Shown here piece after piece: positions 8,186-16,711 of a stretch of DNA of 64,000 nt. Below the pieces are notes generated by a model that saw only the letters and a program-made list of their open reading frames with translations, made no database searches and had not been told where the DNA came from. Origin of the DNA: JAXMAR01 sp046350295 (GTDB lineage Bacteria > Planctomycetota > Planctomycetia > Gemmatales > Gemmataceae); contig JAXMAR010000035.1 of assembly GCA_046350295.1 (NCBI GenBank), forward strand, positions 23,351 to 87,350. The letters run 5' to 3'. The translations under genes and the position numbers were made by a program. Numbering within the stretch: the stretch's first letter is position 1; each line of letters opens with the position of its first letter.

Positions 8186-9445
8186 ATGACCTCGATGCTC
8201 ATCGTCGCCGGCGTTGGTTTCCTCCTAGTGCTCGGCGCCTGGGGCTTGTGGGCGCTGGTCCGCAGCTGGGACCGGACCAACGCCATCGTGGCCGCGGCGC
8301 CGGAGTTGCCGCTGCGGATGGTCAACGTCTGGGACCCCGTCTGGCTCCGCGGCGACATCGATTGCCCCGACCCCGTCCACGTCCCCCACTTCGAGCGCCC
8401 CGCCCTGCACTACGACTACAAGCTCGAGAAATACGTCACCAGGACGCGCCGCACCAGCGACGGCAAAGAAGAGACCTACCAGGAATGGGAGACCGTCGAG
8501 ACGAGGAGCGATTTCGCCTGGTTCTCCGTCCGCCAGGGGAACGATCATGTCGCGGTCGCGGCCGACAAGGCCAAATGGCAATACGAGGCGAGCGACAGCG
8601 AAACGCTCGGCATCTGGCGTCACAGTTGCAGCTACACGCCCTGCCCGGGGGCAATCAGCGTCATCGGCGTCATCGGCGAAAAGAAGACGACGATCGAGCC
8701 CTTAATGCACGTGCCGCTCATCGTCACGCCGCGCGAGCGCCAGAGCTATCTCGCCTCCGCGGAGTCGGCGGAGCGCTGGGCGGGCTTCGCCGGTTACATC
8801 GTCATGTTGCTCGGCTTCGGCGGACTCGGTTTTGGCCTCTTGCGTTATCTGCAAACGCGCGACATGCCCGCGCAGCCCCACTGGTGGGATACCCAAACCG
8901 GGATGGTCGCCCTCGCGTGCGGCGTCGGGGCGATAACGCTCTTCTGGCTTGTTCGCACCTACAACACGCTGATCATCTTCCACACCCGGGCCGAACAGAG
9001 CTGGAGCGGCATCGACGTACAGCTCAAGCAGCGCTACGACCTGATTCCGAACCTCGTCGAAGTCGTCAAAGGCTACATGGCCCATGAGAAGGGGACGCTG
9101 GAGCGGCTCACGCGGCTGCGCACCGAGGCGTTGGCGGACAGGATCGCTCGCATCAAGGCGGAGAAGGACGTGGTCGAGGACATGGGCCGCATCGCCATGG
9201 TGGCCGAGCGATTTCCGGACCTGAAGGCCAACGACCAGTTCAAGACCCTGGCCCGCCAGTTGACCGCGCTGGAAGACAAGATCGCCCATGCCCGCCGCTT
9301 CTTCAACGACTCGGTCGCCGAATACAATCGAGGCATCGCGATCTTTCCGAACAGCGTCGTCGCCGGCGTATGCGGCTTCAAGTCCTACCCGTTGTTCGCC
9401 GCGGACGTGACCGAGCGAGCGGCGGTCCGTTTCGAGTTCGCGTGA
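8186..9445 (+). CDS. GIDE-like domain fused to a LemA domain, membrane protein
   Basis: The 419-residue protein starts with a membrane helix (residues about 4-26). Next comes a segment resembling the GIDE domain of MUL1-type membrane proteins (VWLRGDIDCPDPVHVPHFERP; an EKYV stretch followed by RTRRTSDGKEETYQEWETV). Two further helices lie at about 195-215 and 236-255. The C-terminal 170 residues are a clear LemA domain: YNTLIIFHTRAEQSWSGIDV, LKQRYDLIPNLVEVVKGY, and FFNDSVAEYNRGIAIFPNSV. LemA domains are antiparallel helical bundles of uncertain function, often at the inner membrane. The GIDE assignment rests on pattern recognition only. The gene overlaps nothing and the next start is 11 bases downstream. 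Confidence 0.8.
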   Translation: MTSMLIVAGVGFLLVLGAWGLWALVRSWDRTNAIVAAAPELPLRMVNVWDPVWLRGDIDCPDPVHVPHFERPALHYDYKLEKYVTRTRRTSDGKEETYQEWETVETRSDFAWFSVRQGNDHVAVAADKAKWQYEASDSETLGIWRHSCSYTPCPGAISVIGVIGEKKTTIEPLMHVPLIVTPRERQSYLASAESAERWAGFAGYIVMLLGFGGLGFGLLRYLQTRDMPAQPHWWDTQTGMVALACGVGAITLFWLVRTYNTLIIFHTRAEQSWSGIDVQLKQRYDLIPNLVEVVKGYMAHEKGTLERLTRLRTEALADRIARIKAEKDVVEDMGRIAMVAERFPDLKANDQFKTLARQLTALEDKIAHARRFFNDSVAEYNRGIAIFPNSVVAGVCGFKSYPLFAADVTERAAVRFEFA

Positions 9446-9456
9446 CGGGGCGCAAA

Positions 9457-10143
9457 ATGACGACGCGACCGCGTGCGGTGGTCTGCTGGAGCGGCGGGAA
9501 AGACAGCGCCCTCGCCCTGTGGAAGACTCGCCTCGACCACGATATCGTCGGCCTCGTGACGACCTTAACCGCGGACTTCGACCGCGTTAGCATGCACGGT
9601 GTCCGCCGTGAGCTGGTCAAGCGACAGGCGGCCGCGCTCGGGTTGCCGCTCCACGTCGTTACCGTCTGCCGGCCCTGTACCAACGAAATCTACGAAGAGC
9701 GGATGCGGGCCGCGCTGGACCGGCTCTACCGGCAAGGAGTCGAGAAGGTAATCTGCGGCGACATCTTTCTGGAGGACGTGCGCCGCTATCGCGAGGAGCG
9801 GCTGTTGCGGCCGGGCAGCGGCGTCTTCCCGCTCTGGGGCGCCGACTCGCGTGCCCTGATGCATGAGTTCCTGACGAGCGGCTTTCGCGCGGTCTTGTGC
9901 TGCGTCGACACCCATCAGGTCCCGGCAAGCCTCGCCGGTCGCATGCTGGACGCGGACTTGCTTCGGGACCTGCCCGCGCACGCCGACCCATGCGGCGAAA
10001 ACGGCGAGTATCACTCGTTCGTCTGTGCCGGCCCGCCGTTCGCTCACCCCATCGCGGTCGAGCTGGGTGAGCGCGTGCTGCGCGAGGATCGCTTCATGTA
10101 TTGCGACCTGACGCCCGTGGCCGGTCCGGTCAATCGAGGTTGA
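9457..10143 (+). CDS. Diphthine-ammonia-ligase-like ATP pyrophosphatase (DUF71)
   Basis: This 228-residue protein begins with the PP-loop CWSGGKDSALAL (residues about 10-21), which marks an N-type ATP pyrophosphatase. SMHGVRRELVKRQAAALGLP and VEKVICGDIFLEDVRRYREE match the DUF71/COG2102 family, whose eukaryotic member amidates diphthine. Bacteria lack diphthamide, so the substrate here is unknown. It ends with CGENGEYHSFV, the conserved Gly-Glu-x-Gly-Glu-Tyr-His segment of the family. The 3' end overlaps the convergent DUF1559 gene by 14 bases. Confidence 0.85.
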   Translation: MTTRPRAVVCWSGGKDSALALWKTRLDHDIVGLVTTLTADFDRVSMHGVRRELVKRQAAALGLPLHVVTVCRPCTNEIYEERMRAALDRLYRQGVEKVICGDIFLEDVRRYREERLLRPGSGVFPLWGADSRALMHEFLTSGFRAVLCCVDTHQVPASLAGRMLDADLLRDLPAHADPCGENGEYHSFVCAGPPFAHPIAVELGERVLREDRFMYCDLTPVAGPVNRG

Positions 10144-10930
10144 ACACTTCCCCTCCGTCGGGCGTCAGCGCCGGCCGCAGATCGAAGCTGAAGACGATGA
10201 AACGCACCGAGCCGTCGCAGAAGGCGAAATTGGTCCCGTTGCGGAAGGGGCTGCCGAACTGGTTCGTCTCGCTCTTGGGTCCGTCCAGGACGGCCTTGCT
10301 CTGGTTCCGTCCCGTCCCGAGCGTACCGCCGAAGAAAATGCTCTCGCGCCCCTCGCCGGCCTCGCGCTTCTGAAAATCCGCAGGTCGCATGGCTAGTTCG
10401 CCGATGAGGAGCGTGTTCGACGTGCCGTCGGTGATGTTGGTAATCTTGGTCGGGCGATCAGCCCCGGAAACGCCGCCGTTCTTGGGATCATTGAGCCAGG
10501 TGTTGATGGCGTAGTCGCTCACGGCGCCGTGCATCTTTCCTTCCGTTGTGGCGCCGATCCGCCCCCGCGCCGGGCAGAGAAACACGGCGAACGACGAATT
10601 CAGCGCGTCCTTGGGTCTTTGAAACGCCGGCTGTTGCTCCACAAATGGAAGGATCTGATAGACCCACGAGCCCGAGCCGGGCGCGGCGGGGTCGCCGAAC
10701 GTCCCGGCCGTGCCGTTGAACGGAAACCTCTTGAAGGTATCGTGGAAGGCGTGGCAGCCGAGCGCTTGCTGCTTCTCGTTGTTCTGGCACTGCGTCCGCG
10801 CCGCCGCCTCGCGCACCTTCTGCACCGCGGGGAACAGGAACGCCAGCAGCATCGCGATGAGACCGAGGACGAAAAGGACTTCGATCATCGAAAACGCGGG
10901 CCGGCGTCGATTGAAAAAGGTCATGTCCAC
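10130..10930 (-). CDS. DUF1559 pseudopilin-like protein (tandem copy 2)
   Basis: The 266-residue protein opens with a type IV prepilin-like leader (AFSMIEVLFVLGLIAMLLAF) and a hydrophobic helix. VQKVREAAARTQCQNNEKQQ and FHDTFKRFPFNGTAGTFGD follow. The C-terminal half holds the DUF1559 hallmarks: NITDGTSNTLLIGELA, FGGTLGTGRNQ and a final FAFCDGSVRFIV. Such proteins are found in great numbers in planctomycetes and are presumed exported pseudopilin-like proteins of the cell envelope. It is roughly 70 percent identical by eye to the gene at 10979-11773, so the pair looks like a tandem duplication. The usual F-T-L-x-E-L leader is F-S-M-I-E-V here. Confidence 0.88.
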   Translation of the reverse strand: MDMTFFNRRRPAFSMIEVLFVLGLIAMLLAFLFPAVQKVREAAARTQCQNNEKQQALGCHAFHDTFKRFPFNGTAGTFGDPAAPGSGSWVYQILPFVEQQPAFQRPKDALNSSFAVFLCPARGRIGATTEGKMHGAVSDYAINTWLNDPKNGGVSGADRPTKITNITDGTSNTLLIGELAMRPADFQKREAGEGRESIFFGGTLGTGRNQSKAVLDGPKSETNQFGSPFRNGTNFAFCDGSVRFIVFSFDLRPALTPDGGEVFNLD

Positions 10931-10978
10931 TCCTCCGGAATCGTGGTGAAGCCTGTTTCGAAGGGAGGCCGTCCTTCG

Positions 10979-11773
10979 CTATTCAAACGCAAACGCTTCC
11001 CCGCCGTCCGGCGTCAGCGCCGGCCGCAGGTCGAACGTGAACGCGATGAACCGGACCGAGCCGTCGCAGAGGGCGAAGTTGGTCCCCTGCCGAAACGGGC
11101 TGCCGAATTGGTTCGTCGCGCTCATGGGACCGTCGTGCACGTGCTTGCCCTGGTTGCGTCCCGTCCCCAGCGTGCCGCCGAAAAAGAAACTCTCGCGGCC
11201 CTCGCCGGCGTCCTTCGCGTGGTAATCGGACGGGCGCATGGCCAACTCGCCGAGGAGGATGGTGTTCGACGTGCCGTCCGTGATGTTGATGAACGTCGTG
11301 CGGCGGTCGGCCACGGCGACGGCGCCGTTCTTGGGGTCGTTGATCCAAGTGTTGATGGCGTAATCCGTGGTTGATCCGTGAAGCTTGCCTTCGCTCGTGA
11401 AGCCGGCGCGGTCGCGGGCCGGGCAGCGGTAGACGGCGAAAACGAGGTTCTCGAACGCGTCCTTGGGTCGCTTGAACGCGTTCTCTTGCTCGATAAACGG
11501 CAGGATCTGGTAAGCCCAGGAGCCGGAGCCCGGGGCCATGGGATCGCCAAAGGTTCCGGCCGTGCCATTGAACGGGAACTTCTTGAAGACATCATGGAAG
11601 TTATGAAACGCGAGCGCTTGCTGCTTCTCGTTGTTCGCGCTCTGCGACCGCGCGGCCGCTTCACGCACCCGCTGCACGACGGGCAGCAAGAATCCCAGCG
11701 CCAGGGCGATGAGGCCGAGAACGAACAACACCTCGATCATCGAAAACGCGCGGCGGCGGTCGGCTGGAACCAC
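10979..11773 (-). CDS. DUF1559 pseudopilin-like protein (tandem copy 1)
   Basis: This 264-residue protein has the same leader (FSMIEVLFVLGLIALALGF), N-terminal helix, central RFPFNGTAGTFGD-like block (KFPFNGTAGTFGDP) and C-terminal FALCDGSVRFIAF block as its neighbour 48 bases downstream. Both genes lie on the minus strand and end with L-x-x-A-L-T-P-D-G-G-E, so they are recent paralogs and probably co-transcribed. The leader suggests cleavage by a prepilin peptidase after the short basic N-terminus. The function is not known beyond the family's presumed place in the envelope. Confidence 0.88.
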   Translation of the reverse strand: MVPADRRRAFSMIEVLFVLGLIALALGFLLPVVQRVREAAARSQSANNEKQQALAFHNFHDVFKKFPFNGTAGTFGDPMAPGSGSWAYQILPFIEQENAFKRPKDAFENLVFAVYRCPARDRAGFTSEGKLHGSTTDYAINTWINDPKNGAVAVADRRTTFINITDGTSNTILLGELAMRPSDYHAKDAGEGRESFFFGGTLGTGRNQGKHVHDGPMSATNQFGSPFRQGTNFALCDGSVRFIAFTFDLRPALTPDGGEAFAFE

Positions 11774-11973
11774 GGTATCCTCCTCCGGGAAATGTCGAGT
11801 GTCTTGATATTCTATGCCGGCGCCCTCGATCGCGCAGCAGGAGATTCATTGCGCGGCGCTTGGGCGTTTTGCGTCCCAGCTGCCATGGGCCGCCATGACG
11901 AGCGTCCCAAGGGCGGCGCCCGACGCGATGATGACGCCCCTCGCGCCGTTCCGTCCCAGAAAAGGCAGAGTTT

Positions 11974-13140
11974 TCATGGCAGCCGCAGGCGGATCGTCAA
12001 CTCCTCCTTGCCGCGCAGGACAAGGAGCGTGGTTTCCTGTCCCGGTCGATGGCTCAGCCGGAACCAGGCCTCGAACTGACGGCCCGTGAGGCGCGGGCGC
12101 ATGCCGTCGACGCCGACGATGATGTCGCCGATCCGCACGCCGGCGTGCCGCGCGGCGTCGCTCAGGAACGGGCCTTGTCTAAGCGCCAGTCGATCGGCGG
12201 GAATACCGAGCGCCTTGCGTTCGATATCGTCCAGCGCGTCGCCGGCGACGGGCGGGTCCGGCGCCAGGGCCTTGAGCGACCAGCGCCACGAGATGTCCGT
12301 TTGCTCCTTCCATCGCGCAGGCAGGTCGAGGTCGATACGCTTCTCGACGCCCGAGCGGAGAATCACGAGGCCCAGTTTCCCTGCAGCGGGCGCCCGGTCC
12401 AGAGCGAACGATAGATCGGCGCGGGATGCGATCGGCACGCCGTGGGCCGACAGGATGAAGTCGCCGGCGCGAACGCTCGCGCGACCCGCCGGACTGTCCG
12501 GCGCCGTCTCCTGAATGCGACTAGCGTCTTCAGGATCCAACGTCAAGCCAAGCGCCGCCGGCTCCGGATAGCGGTACTCGCCTGCCGGCGTCCAGGCGCC
12601 CTTTGGCAGGGCGTCGGCGCGTTGAAATTCGTGTACGTGATGGCAATGGATGCACGAGCGCGGCGGCGCCTTGCGCGCCGAGGCGTAATCCTCCGCAGGC
12701 AGGGCGCCGGCCGGTAGTCCGTCCTTGCGGCGCGACGCGTGCCGCGCCAGCGCGTTCTTCAGAGCGAGATGAAAGGCGCTCAGTCGTTTCGCTCCCTCGA
12801 GGTCGGTCCCGCCGAAGCGGCCGAGGACCCGTCCTTCCGGCGCGATGAACAGCGCCATCCATGATCGATCGTAGTCGAAGTCGAAGATGCGCAGGTCCAA
12901 CCCGCGCATGTTGGACAGCCTGACCCGGACAAACTTGTTCGTCAGGTCACGAATCTCGGGAGCCAGGTGAACCACCTGCTCATCGAAGCCGGTCGGATCG
13001 GGTCAGTGGTGTCAGTGGAGAACGGCGAGGATGGGCTTGTCGTCGCGCTTCGCCTCACGCTGGGCGGCGGCGAAGTCGCTGAGCCAGGCAGGCGTTTCGG
13101 GCGGGGCGAATGCGGCAAGCGTGAGTAGAGCGGAATACAT
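11974..13140 (-). CDS. Trx-fold/PDZ protein, probable selenoprotein with two in-frame UGA codons
   Basis: A single frame runs from ATG 13140 to 11974 (388 codons) if two TGA codons, 43 (13014-13012) and 46 (13005-13003), are read through. The N-terminus is signal-like (MYSALLTLAAFA). A thioredoxin-like segment follows (WLSDFAAAQREAKRDDKPILAVLH), and the TGA-His-His-TGA sits exactly where a CxxC redox motif belongs. In-frame coding resumes at once (GFDEQVVHLAPEIRDL). Downstream is a CIHCHH motif (residues about 176-181), then two PDZ-like domains (SPAGRASVRAGDFILSAHG; DAARHAGVRIGDIIVGVDG). The simplest reading is U-x-x-U selenocysteine. As I recall, databases use the name Trx7/PDZ (seleno)protein for this family. 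Without read-through, translation could start only at GTG 12975, losing the leader and the redox motif. Confidence 0.75.
12960..12981 (-). promoter_or_regulatory. Candidate bacterial SECIS hairpin
   Basis: Downstream of the second UGA on the minus strand, GAGC-AGGTG-GTT-CACCT-G-GCTC folds into a 9-bp stem with one bulged G and a 3-nt loop that starts with G. The loop lies about 30 nt after the UGA, inside the 16-37 nt spacing known for bacterial SECIS elements, which need a G in the first two loop positions. It is coding sequence as well. This is a fold judged by eye. Confidence 0.5.
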
Positions 13141-13177
13141 TCCCCCATTCTACCGGAGGAACGGTTTCCGAAAGCCT

Positions 13178-13235
13178 GAGAGCCGGAAGCAAGAGCGATG
13201 GAACCGTCTGTCCGTCGCTCACGCTTCCGGCTCTC
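13178..13235. repeat. Long inverted repeat, AGCCGGAAGC family (copy 1)
   Basis: The arms GAGAGCCGGAAGC..GAGCGATGG and CCGTCGCTCACGCTTCCGGCTCTC pair over about 24 bases around a short loop. The same core, with a different outer stem, recurs at 45719-45780. It lies upstream of the selenoprotein start at 13140 and downstream of the surface-protein gene that ends at 13307, both on the minus strand, so it may serve as that gene's terminator. Confidence 0.7.
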
Positions 13236-13306
13236 ACAATCCACTAGCGCCGCTTGCCGGAGGTTGGCGCCGGGTGGAACAAGGCGTCGATGGCGGCGGC
13301 TGGACA

Positions 13307-15007
13307 CTAGCTCTTCGTTACCCTGAAGTTGTTCCCCACGATCCCGTGCGACCAGCTCCCTCCGTCCGCATCGTTGATGGTGTCGAAGGCGCCACTCACG
13401 CCGCTAAAGGTCTGGATGATGTTCCAGTAGTTCGCGCTCAAACTCGACCCGCTCAGCGTCAGGGTCCCGTCGATGGTGGCCGTCCCGCCGACTCCCAGCA
13501 CGTCGCTGGTGGGCGTGTTCACGAGCCGCATGGAAAGCTCGGCCGAGCTTCCCTGCGTATAGTCGCCGCTGACCCAGACCATGTGCAGGCTGCTGCCCGT
13601 GAAGCTGAGGGAGCCGTTCATCGTCAGGTTGCCCGTGATCGAGTCCGAGCCGCCGTAGGAATAGCCATAGGAGTTGAATGTCCCCTCCAGGTCCAGCGCC
13701 GACACGCGGTCCGTGTCCATGCTGATGCTCGCCCCGTGCATGTTCAGCGCGCCGTCGCTCGTGATCACGAACGTGCTCGGATCGTCCGCCGACGGGAAGC
13801 TGAGCGAGCTGGACGCGTCCAGCTCCAGGGTCGCGTCGCTCGTCGTGTCTTCCGCCGTCCGGGCCCCGATCGTGAGCGAGCCGGTGGCGATCGTCAGAGA
13901 GTTGCTCACCTCCAGCGTCCCGTCGTTGACGACGCCGACGTCGGCGTCGATCGTGTTGCCGCTGGAGCCCGTCGACGTGAACGTCCCGCCGTCGATGAGG
14001 ATGAGGTTCTCGGAGCTGAGCGTGGCGCCGCCGTCGTCGCCGCCGAAGTCGAACGTGCCGTGGATGACCACGTCGTCGTCCGAGCCGTTGCCGTAGAAGC
14101 TCAGCGCGGCGCCCGCGGCGGCCGTGATCGATCCCGGCGACTCGGAGTCCTGGGAGAACGCGCCATCGATCTCGAGCACGGACGTGCCGCTGTCGAGAAG
14201 CAGGTCGCCGCCGTAATCGGTCATGTCCGCTTCCACCGAGAGCGACGTCTCGTCTTGCACTTCAATGACGGAGCCGCTGTTGGCGACGACCGCGGCGGCG
14301 CTGACGTGAGCGGCGTCGGGATCTTCGGAGATTGGGCCATAAAGGTCCACAGCGGAGGCGACAATCAGGCCGGTGGCTGTGGACGTGTAGACCATGTAGA
14401 GTGTCGCATCGACAACCAGCGCACTTCCAGGAAGGACGTTAACCGCGCCGTTGACGGTCATGAAATCATGCGCCGTGACTGTGCTTCCATTCGTGATCAG
14501 CATGGATCCATACTGGTCGATTTGGTTCGTGGTTGAGAGAACGGAACTGTATATGGTAAGCAGTGACGTGTAGCCAGCATCCATTATGATTCGGTCGACC
14601 GCCGTAGTGGCGCTGCTTAGGATACAGGGAGTGTTTACGCTGTAGAGATTGGAGTTCGGCGTAAATAGGGCGTAATCACCCGACGCGGGAACGGCATTGG
14701 CGTTGGTCAAGATGTTTGTCCAATTAAGGGCCGTCATCCAGTTGGAACTGACTGCACCTGTCCAAGCCATCTGGGCAGGTGTCTCCCGCGCTTCAAGGTT
14801 CTCAACAGCCGGAAGCACCTTCCGGAAAACTGAGCCGCCGCCGCAACAGTCAACGCCAAGCGAGAACGAGTAGCGCCTTCTTGGGATCCCGGCGCGCCGA
14901 GCGAACAGGCCCAGGCAGCCGCTCAACCACCACGAATACAGGATGACACCCATCGCGCAGAGAAACATGGCATGCTCCTTTCCCCCAAGCAAGTCCCTTA
15001 ATTCCAA
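13307..15007 (-). CDS. Large surface/autotransporter-like protein with an L-E-A-R motif
   Basis: The 566-residue protein has the planctomycete N-terminal surface-protein motif VENLEARETP (residues about 68-77), akin to the LEPR-type motif, which the start choice precedes. The rest is a low-complexity Ser/Thr/Gly/Asp-rich, beta-strand-prone repeat region (GSLTIGARTAEDTTSDATL; DGTLTLSGSSLSANYW), as in autotransporter-associated beta-strand proteins. The tail reads VSGDYTQGSSAELSMRL and ends in FRVTKS. The same tail occurs in the broken gene at 49742-51256 and in a fragment near 47840. The start overlaps the upstream DUF1559 gene by 10 bases. ATG 14968 (MFLCAMGVILYS) is an alternative start with a better membrane-targeting N-terminus. 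Confidence 0.75.
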   Translation of the reverse strand: MELRDLLGGKEHAMFLCAMGVILYSWWLSGCLGLFARRAGIPRRRYSFSLGVDCCGGGSVFRKVLPAVENLEARETPAQMAWTGAVSSNWMTALNWTNILTNANAVPASGDYALFTPNSNLYSVNTPCILSSATTAVDRIIMDAGYTSLLTIYSSVLSTTNQIDQYGSMLITNGSTVTAHDFMTVNGAVNVLPGSALVVDATLYMVYTSTATGLIVASAVDLYGPISEDPDAAHVSAAAVVANSGSVIEVQDETSLSVEADMTDYGGDLLLDSGTSVLEIDGAFSQDSESPGSITAAAGAALSFYGNGSDDDVVIHGTFDFGGDDGGATLSSENLILIDGGTFTSTGSSGNTIDADVGVVNDGTLEVSNSLTIATGSLTIGARTAEDTTSDATLELDASSSLSFPSADDPSTFVITSDGALNMHGASISMDTDRVSALDLEGTFNSYGYSYGGSDSITGNLTMNGSLSFTGSSLHMVWVSGDYTQGSSAELSMRLVNTPTSDVLGVGGTATIDGTLTLSGSSLSANYWNIIQTFSGVSGAFDTINDADGGSWSHGIVGNNFRVTKS

Positions 15008-15987
15008 TCTCCAGCAAGTGCTTGCCCGTCATTCGGCTGCATTGCCGAGTACCATGTGGCGGGCGTTATTTCTGTCGACACTAGGCGAACGCTGCCGTCG
15101 AGTAGACCAACGCTAATCCCGGCCGGGTGGAGCGCCTGGGGCAGCCAGCCAGGTTGGCACCAATCCTTCGTCGGAAGAATCTGAAACACAGGTTGCACGG
15201 TAGGTATTCCCGGCATGGTCGCGGTTGCTGGCGCGCGCGAAACCGCGCTGCCGAAAAACGGAGAGTTCGCGACCTGCGCAGAGAGGTAGTAGTATCTTTC
15301 TCCGGCTCCGATCTTTAGAACAACATCCGGACCGCAGTTCATATAGCCGGTCACGAAAGCCAGCGTGTTGGAGGCGCCGTCCGGGATGCGGTGCAAGGCC
15401 GCTGACGACCCACGCGGCCAGGTGTCGCCATTACCGCAATCATTGATCCCGCGGTAGCTCGGGTCCGCATACGATCTGCCGCCACAACTCCAACCCTGAT
15501 CAGTGAACACGCGAAGATTGGCCAAGAAATTCTGTGTATCTTGTCCGCCATCGCTCTGGCTCGGATCGAGGGGTGAAAGAAAGACGGGAATCGTTTTGCC
15601 GTAGACCGGGGGGAAGAACGTCCCACCCACACCGTAAGGATTGGCGTACGTTGCGCCTGGCAGGCCGCCTGGAAAGGGAACCCGCGCCCATGAATCGTGA
15701 AGACTCCGCTGCTCAACAAACGGAAGCAAGTGGACGTGGATAGTCCCGCAGAACTGAGCAAGCGGCGTGGAGAAACCACCGTAGGCCCCTGTGGCGGGAG
15801 GAAGCCGCTTGTAGATGTCGTTGCAGCTGTGAAGCGCCAAACACACGTTGCGAAGGTTGTTGTTGGTCTGGACCAGTGCCGCCGCCTGCCGCACTTTCTG
15901 CACGGCCGGAATCAAGAGCGCGATCAACACGGCGATGATCGCGATGACGACCAGCAATTCCACGAGCGTAAAGGCACGACGATTCAT
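14998..15987 (-). CDS. DUF1559 pseudopilin-like protein
   Basis: ATG 15987 gives a 329-residue protein with the textbook leader RRAFTLVELLVVIAIIAVLI and a following PAVQKVRQAAA helix. The body carries LRNVCLALHSCNDIYKRLPP, LLPFVEQRSLHDSW, RIPDGASNTLAFVTGYM and ISVGLLDGSVRLVS. These are the standard DUF1559 landmarks in order. This is the most canonical member in the window; the tandem pair at 10130-11773 is more divergent. An upstream in-frame extension to 16326 lacks a leader and looks non-coding, so it was rejected. The 3' end overlaps the surface-protein start by 10 bases, suggesting co-transcription. Confidence 0.93.
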   Translation of the reverse strand: MNRRAFTLVELLVVIAIIAVLIALLIPAVQKVRQAAALVQTNNNLRNVCLALHSCNDIYKRLPPATGAYGGFSTPLAQFCGTIHVHLLPFVEQRSLHDSWARVPFPGGLPGATYANPYGVGGTFFPPVYGKTIPVFLSPLDPSQSDGGQDTQNFLANLRVFTDQGWSCGGRSYADPSYRGINDCGNGDTWPRGSSAALHRIPDGASNTLAFVTGYMNCGPDVVLKIGAGERYYYLSAQVANSPFFGSAVSRAPATATMPGIPTVQPVFQILPTKDWCQPGWLPQALHPAGISVGLLDGSVRLVSTEITPATWYSAMQPNDGQALAGDWN

Positions 15988-16651
15988 TGCAAATCCCTTT
16001 AGGCGCACCCGGGCGAAACGCCGGTCACCAGCCGGGCCATTCGTTGCTTCCTGCCTTTGACAGCGAAACAAGGGCCTTTTCGAGTTCAATGAGAGAAATC
16101 GCTGCTTGGGGCGGGCCGCATGAATGGGCGGAAAGACACCGACACGGTTGGAATCCTCGACGGATCCAAAAAAATGGAACGGTCGTCCTCCGGATAGGCA
16201 AGCGGCTGCAATCTCGAACCTCGTCTCGCCCCACTCGTAATCAATGAGCGCGGCCTGGCGCAAACGTGCCGGCTTTGGGGAGCGGAAAGGGACTCGTCGC
16301 GAATGCTCGCGCCTCCGGGGAGTCAAGCGGTCGGCCGCCGCTCCAGAAAAGAAAGGTGCGTGGCTTCATGGGGGTCGCCTCGCATTCCAACGAGCAAGAT
16401 GCTTGGTCTCATGGAAAGGAGCAAATTGACGGGCGGAAAGTGCGACGGCGGAGCCCGGTGGATCGGGATACCGTGCAGCCTAGCATGCTCAAATGAGAAG
16501 AATATGATAATCCACGCTTTTCCCAAAATCCTCGCGCTCTTAAGGCCTGGCCAAAAAGTTTGGGTTGTTGCTGAAAATCGGAAAGGTTTGAGGTGTGGCC
16601 GAAAGGATTCAGGCGGGCAGCCAAAAGCCCCGCAACGGACATTGACGCGCA
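15988..16651. other. Intergenic region without a recognisable gene
   Basis: This 660-base stretch lies between the DUF1559 gene start (15987, minus strand) and the terminator of the VIT/VWA gene. Its short open frames have no recognisable motifs and contradict each other on both strands. AT content rises around 16490-16620. It presumably holds the promoter of the minus-strand pilin-like gene, but no clear -35/-10 pair could be picked. Confidence 0.5.
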
Positions 16652-16686
16652 AGAAAAAAAGCCGCGGAGATTCAACTCTCCGCGGC
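16652..16686 (-). terminator. Rho-independent terminator of the VIT/VWA gene
   Basis: On the minus strand a 10-bp perfect stem (GCCGCGGAGA / TCTCCGCGGC, 6-nt loop) is followed directly by a T7 run within TTTTTTTCTT. It starts 25 bases after the stop of the minus-strand gene ending at 16712, which is the right place and orientation. Confidence 0.88.
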
Positions 16687-16711
16687 CTCTGCGTCTCTGC
16701 GCGAAACACGC

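Noticed and set aside
12942..13307. 121-codon minus-strand open frame upstream of 12975
   Set aside because: It is out of frame with the Trx/PDZ protein and consists of Pro/Ser/Arg-rich low-complexity residues. The selenoprotein frame explains the region better.
13031..14536. 501-codon plus-strand open frame
   Set aside because: It is antisense to the surface protein and to the selenoprotein start. The product is Arg/Ala/Val-rich without motifs.
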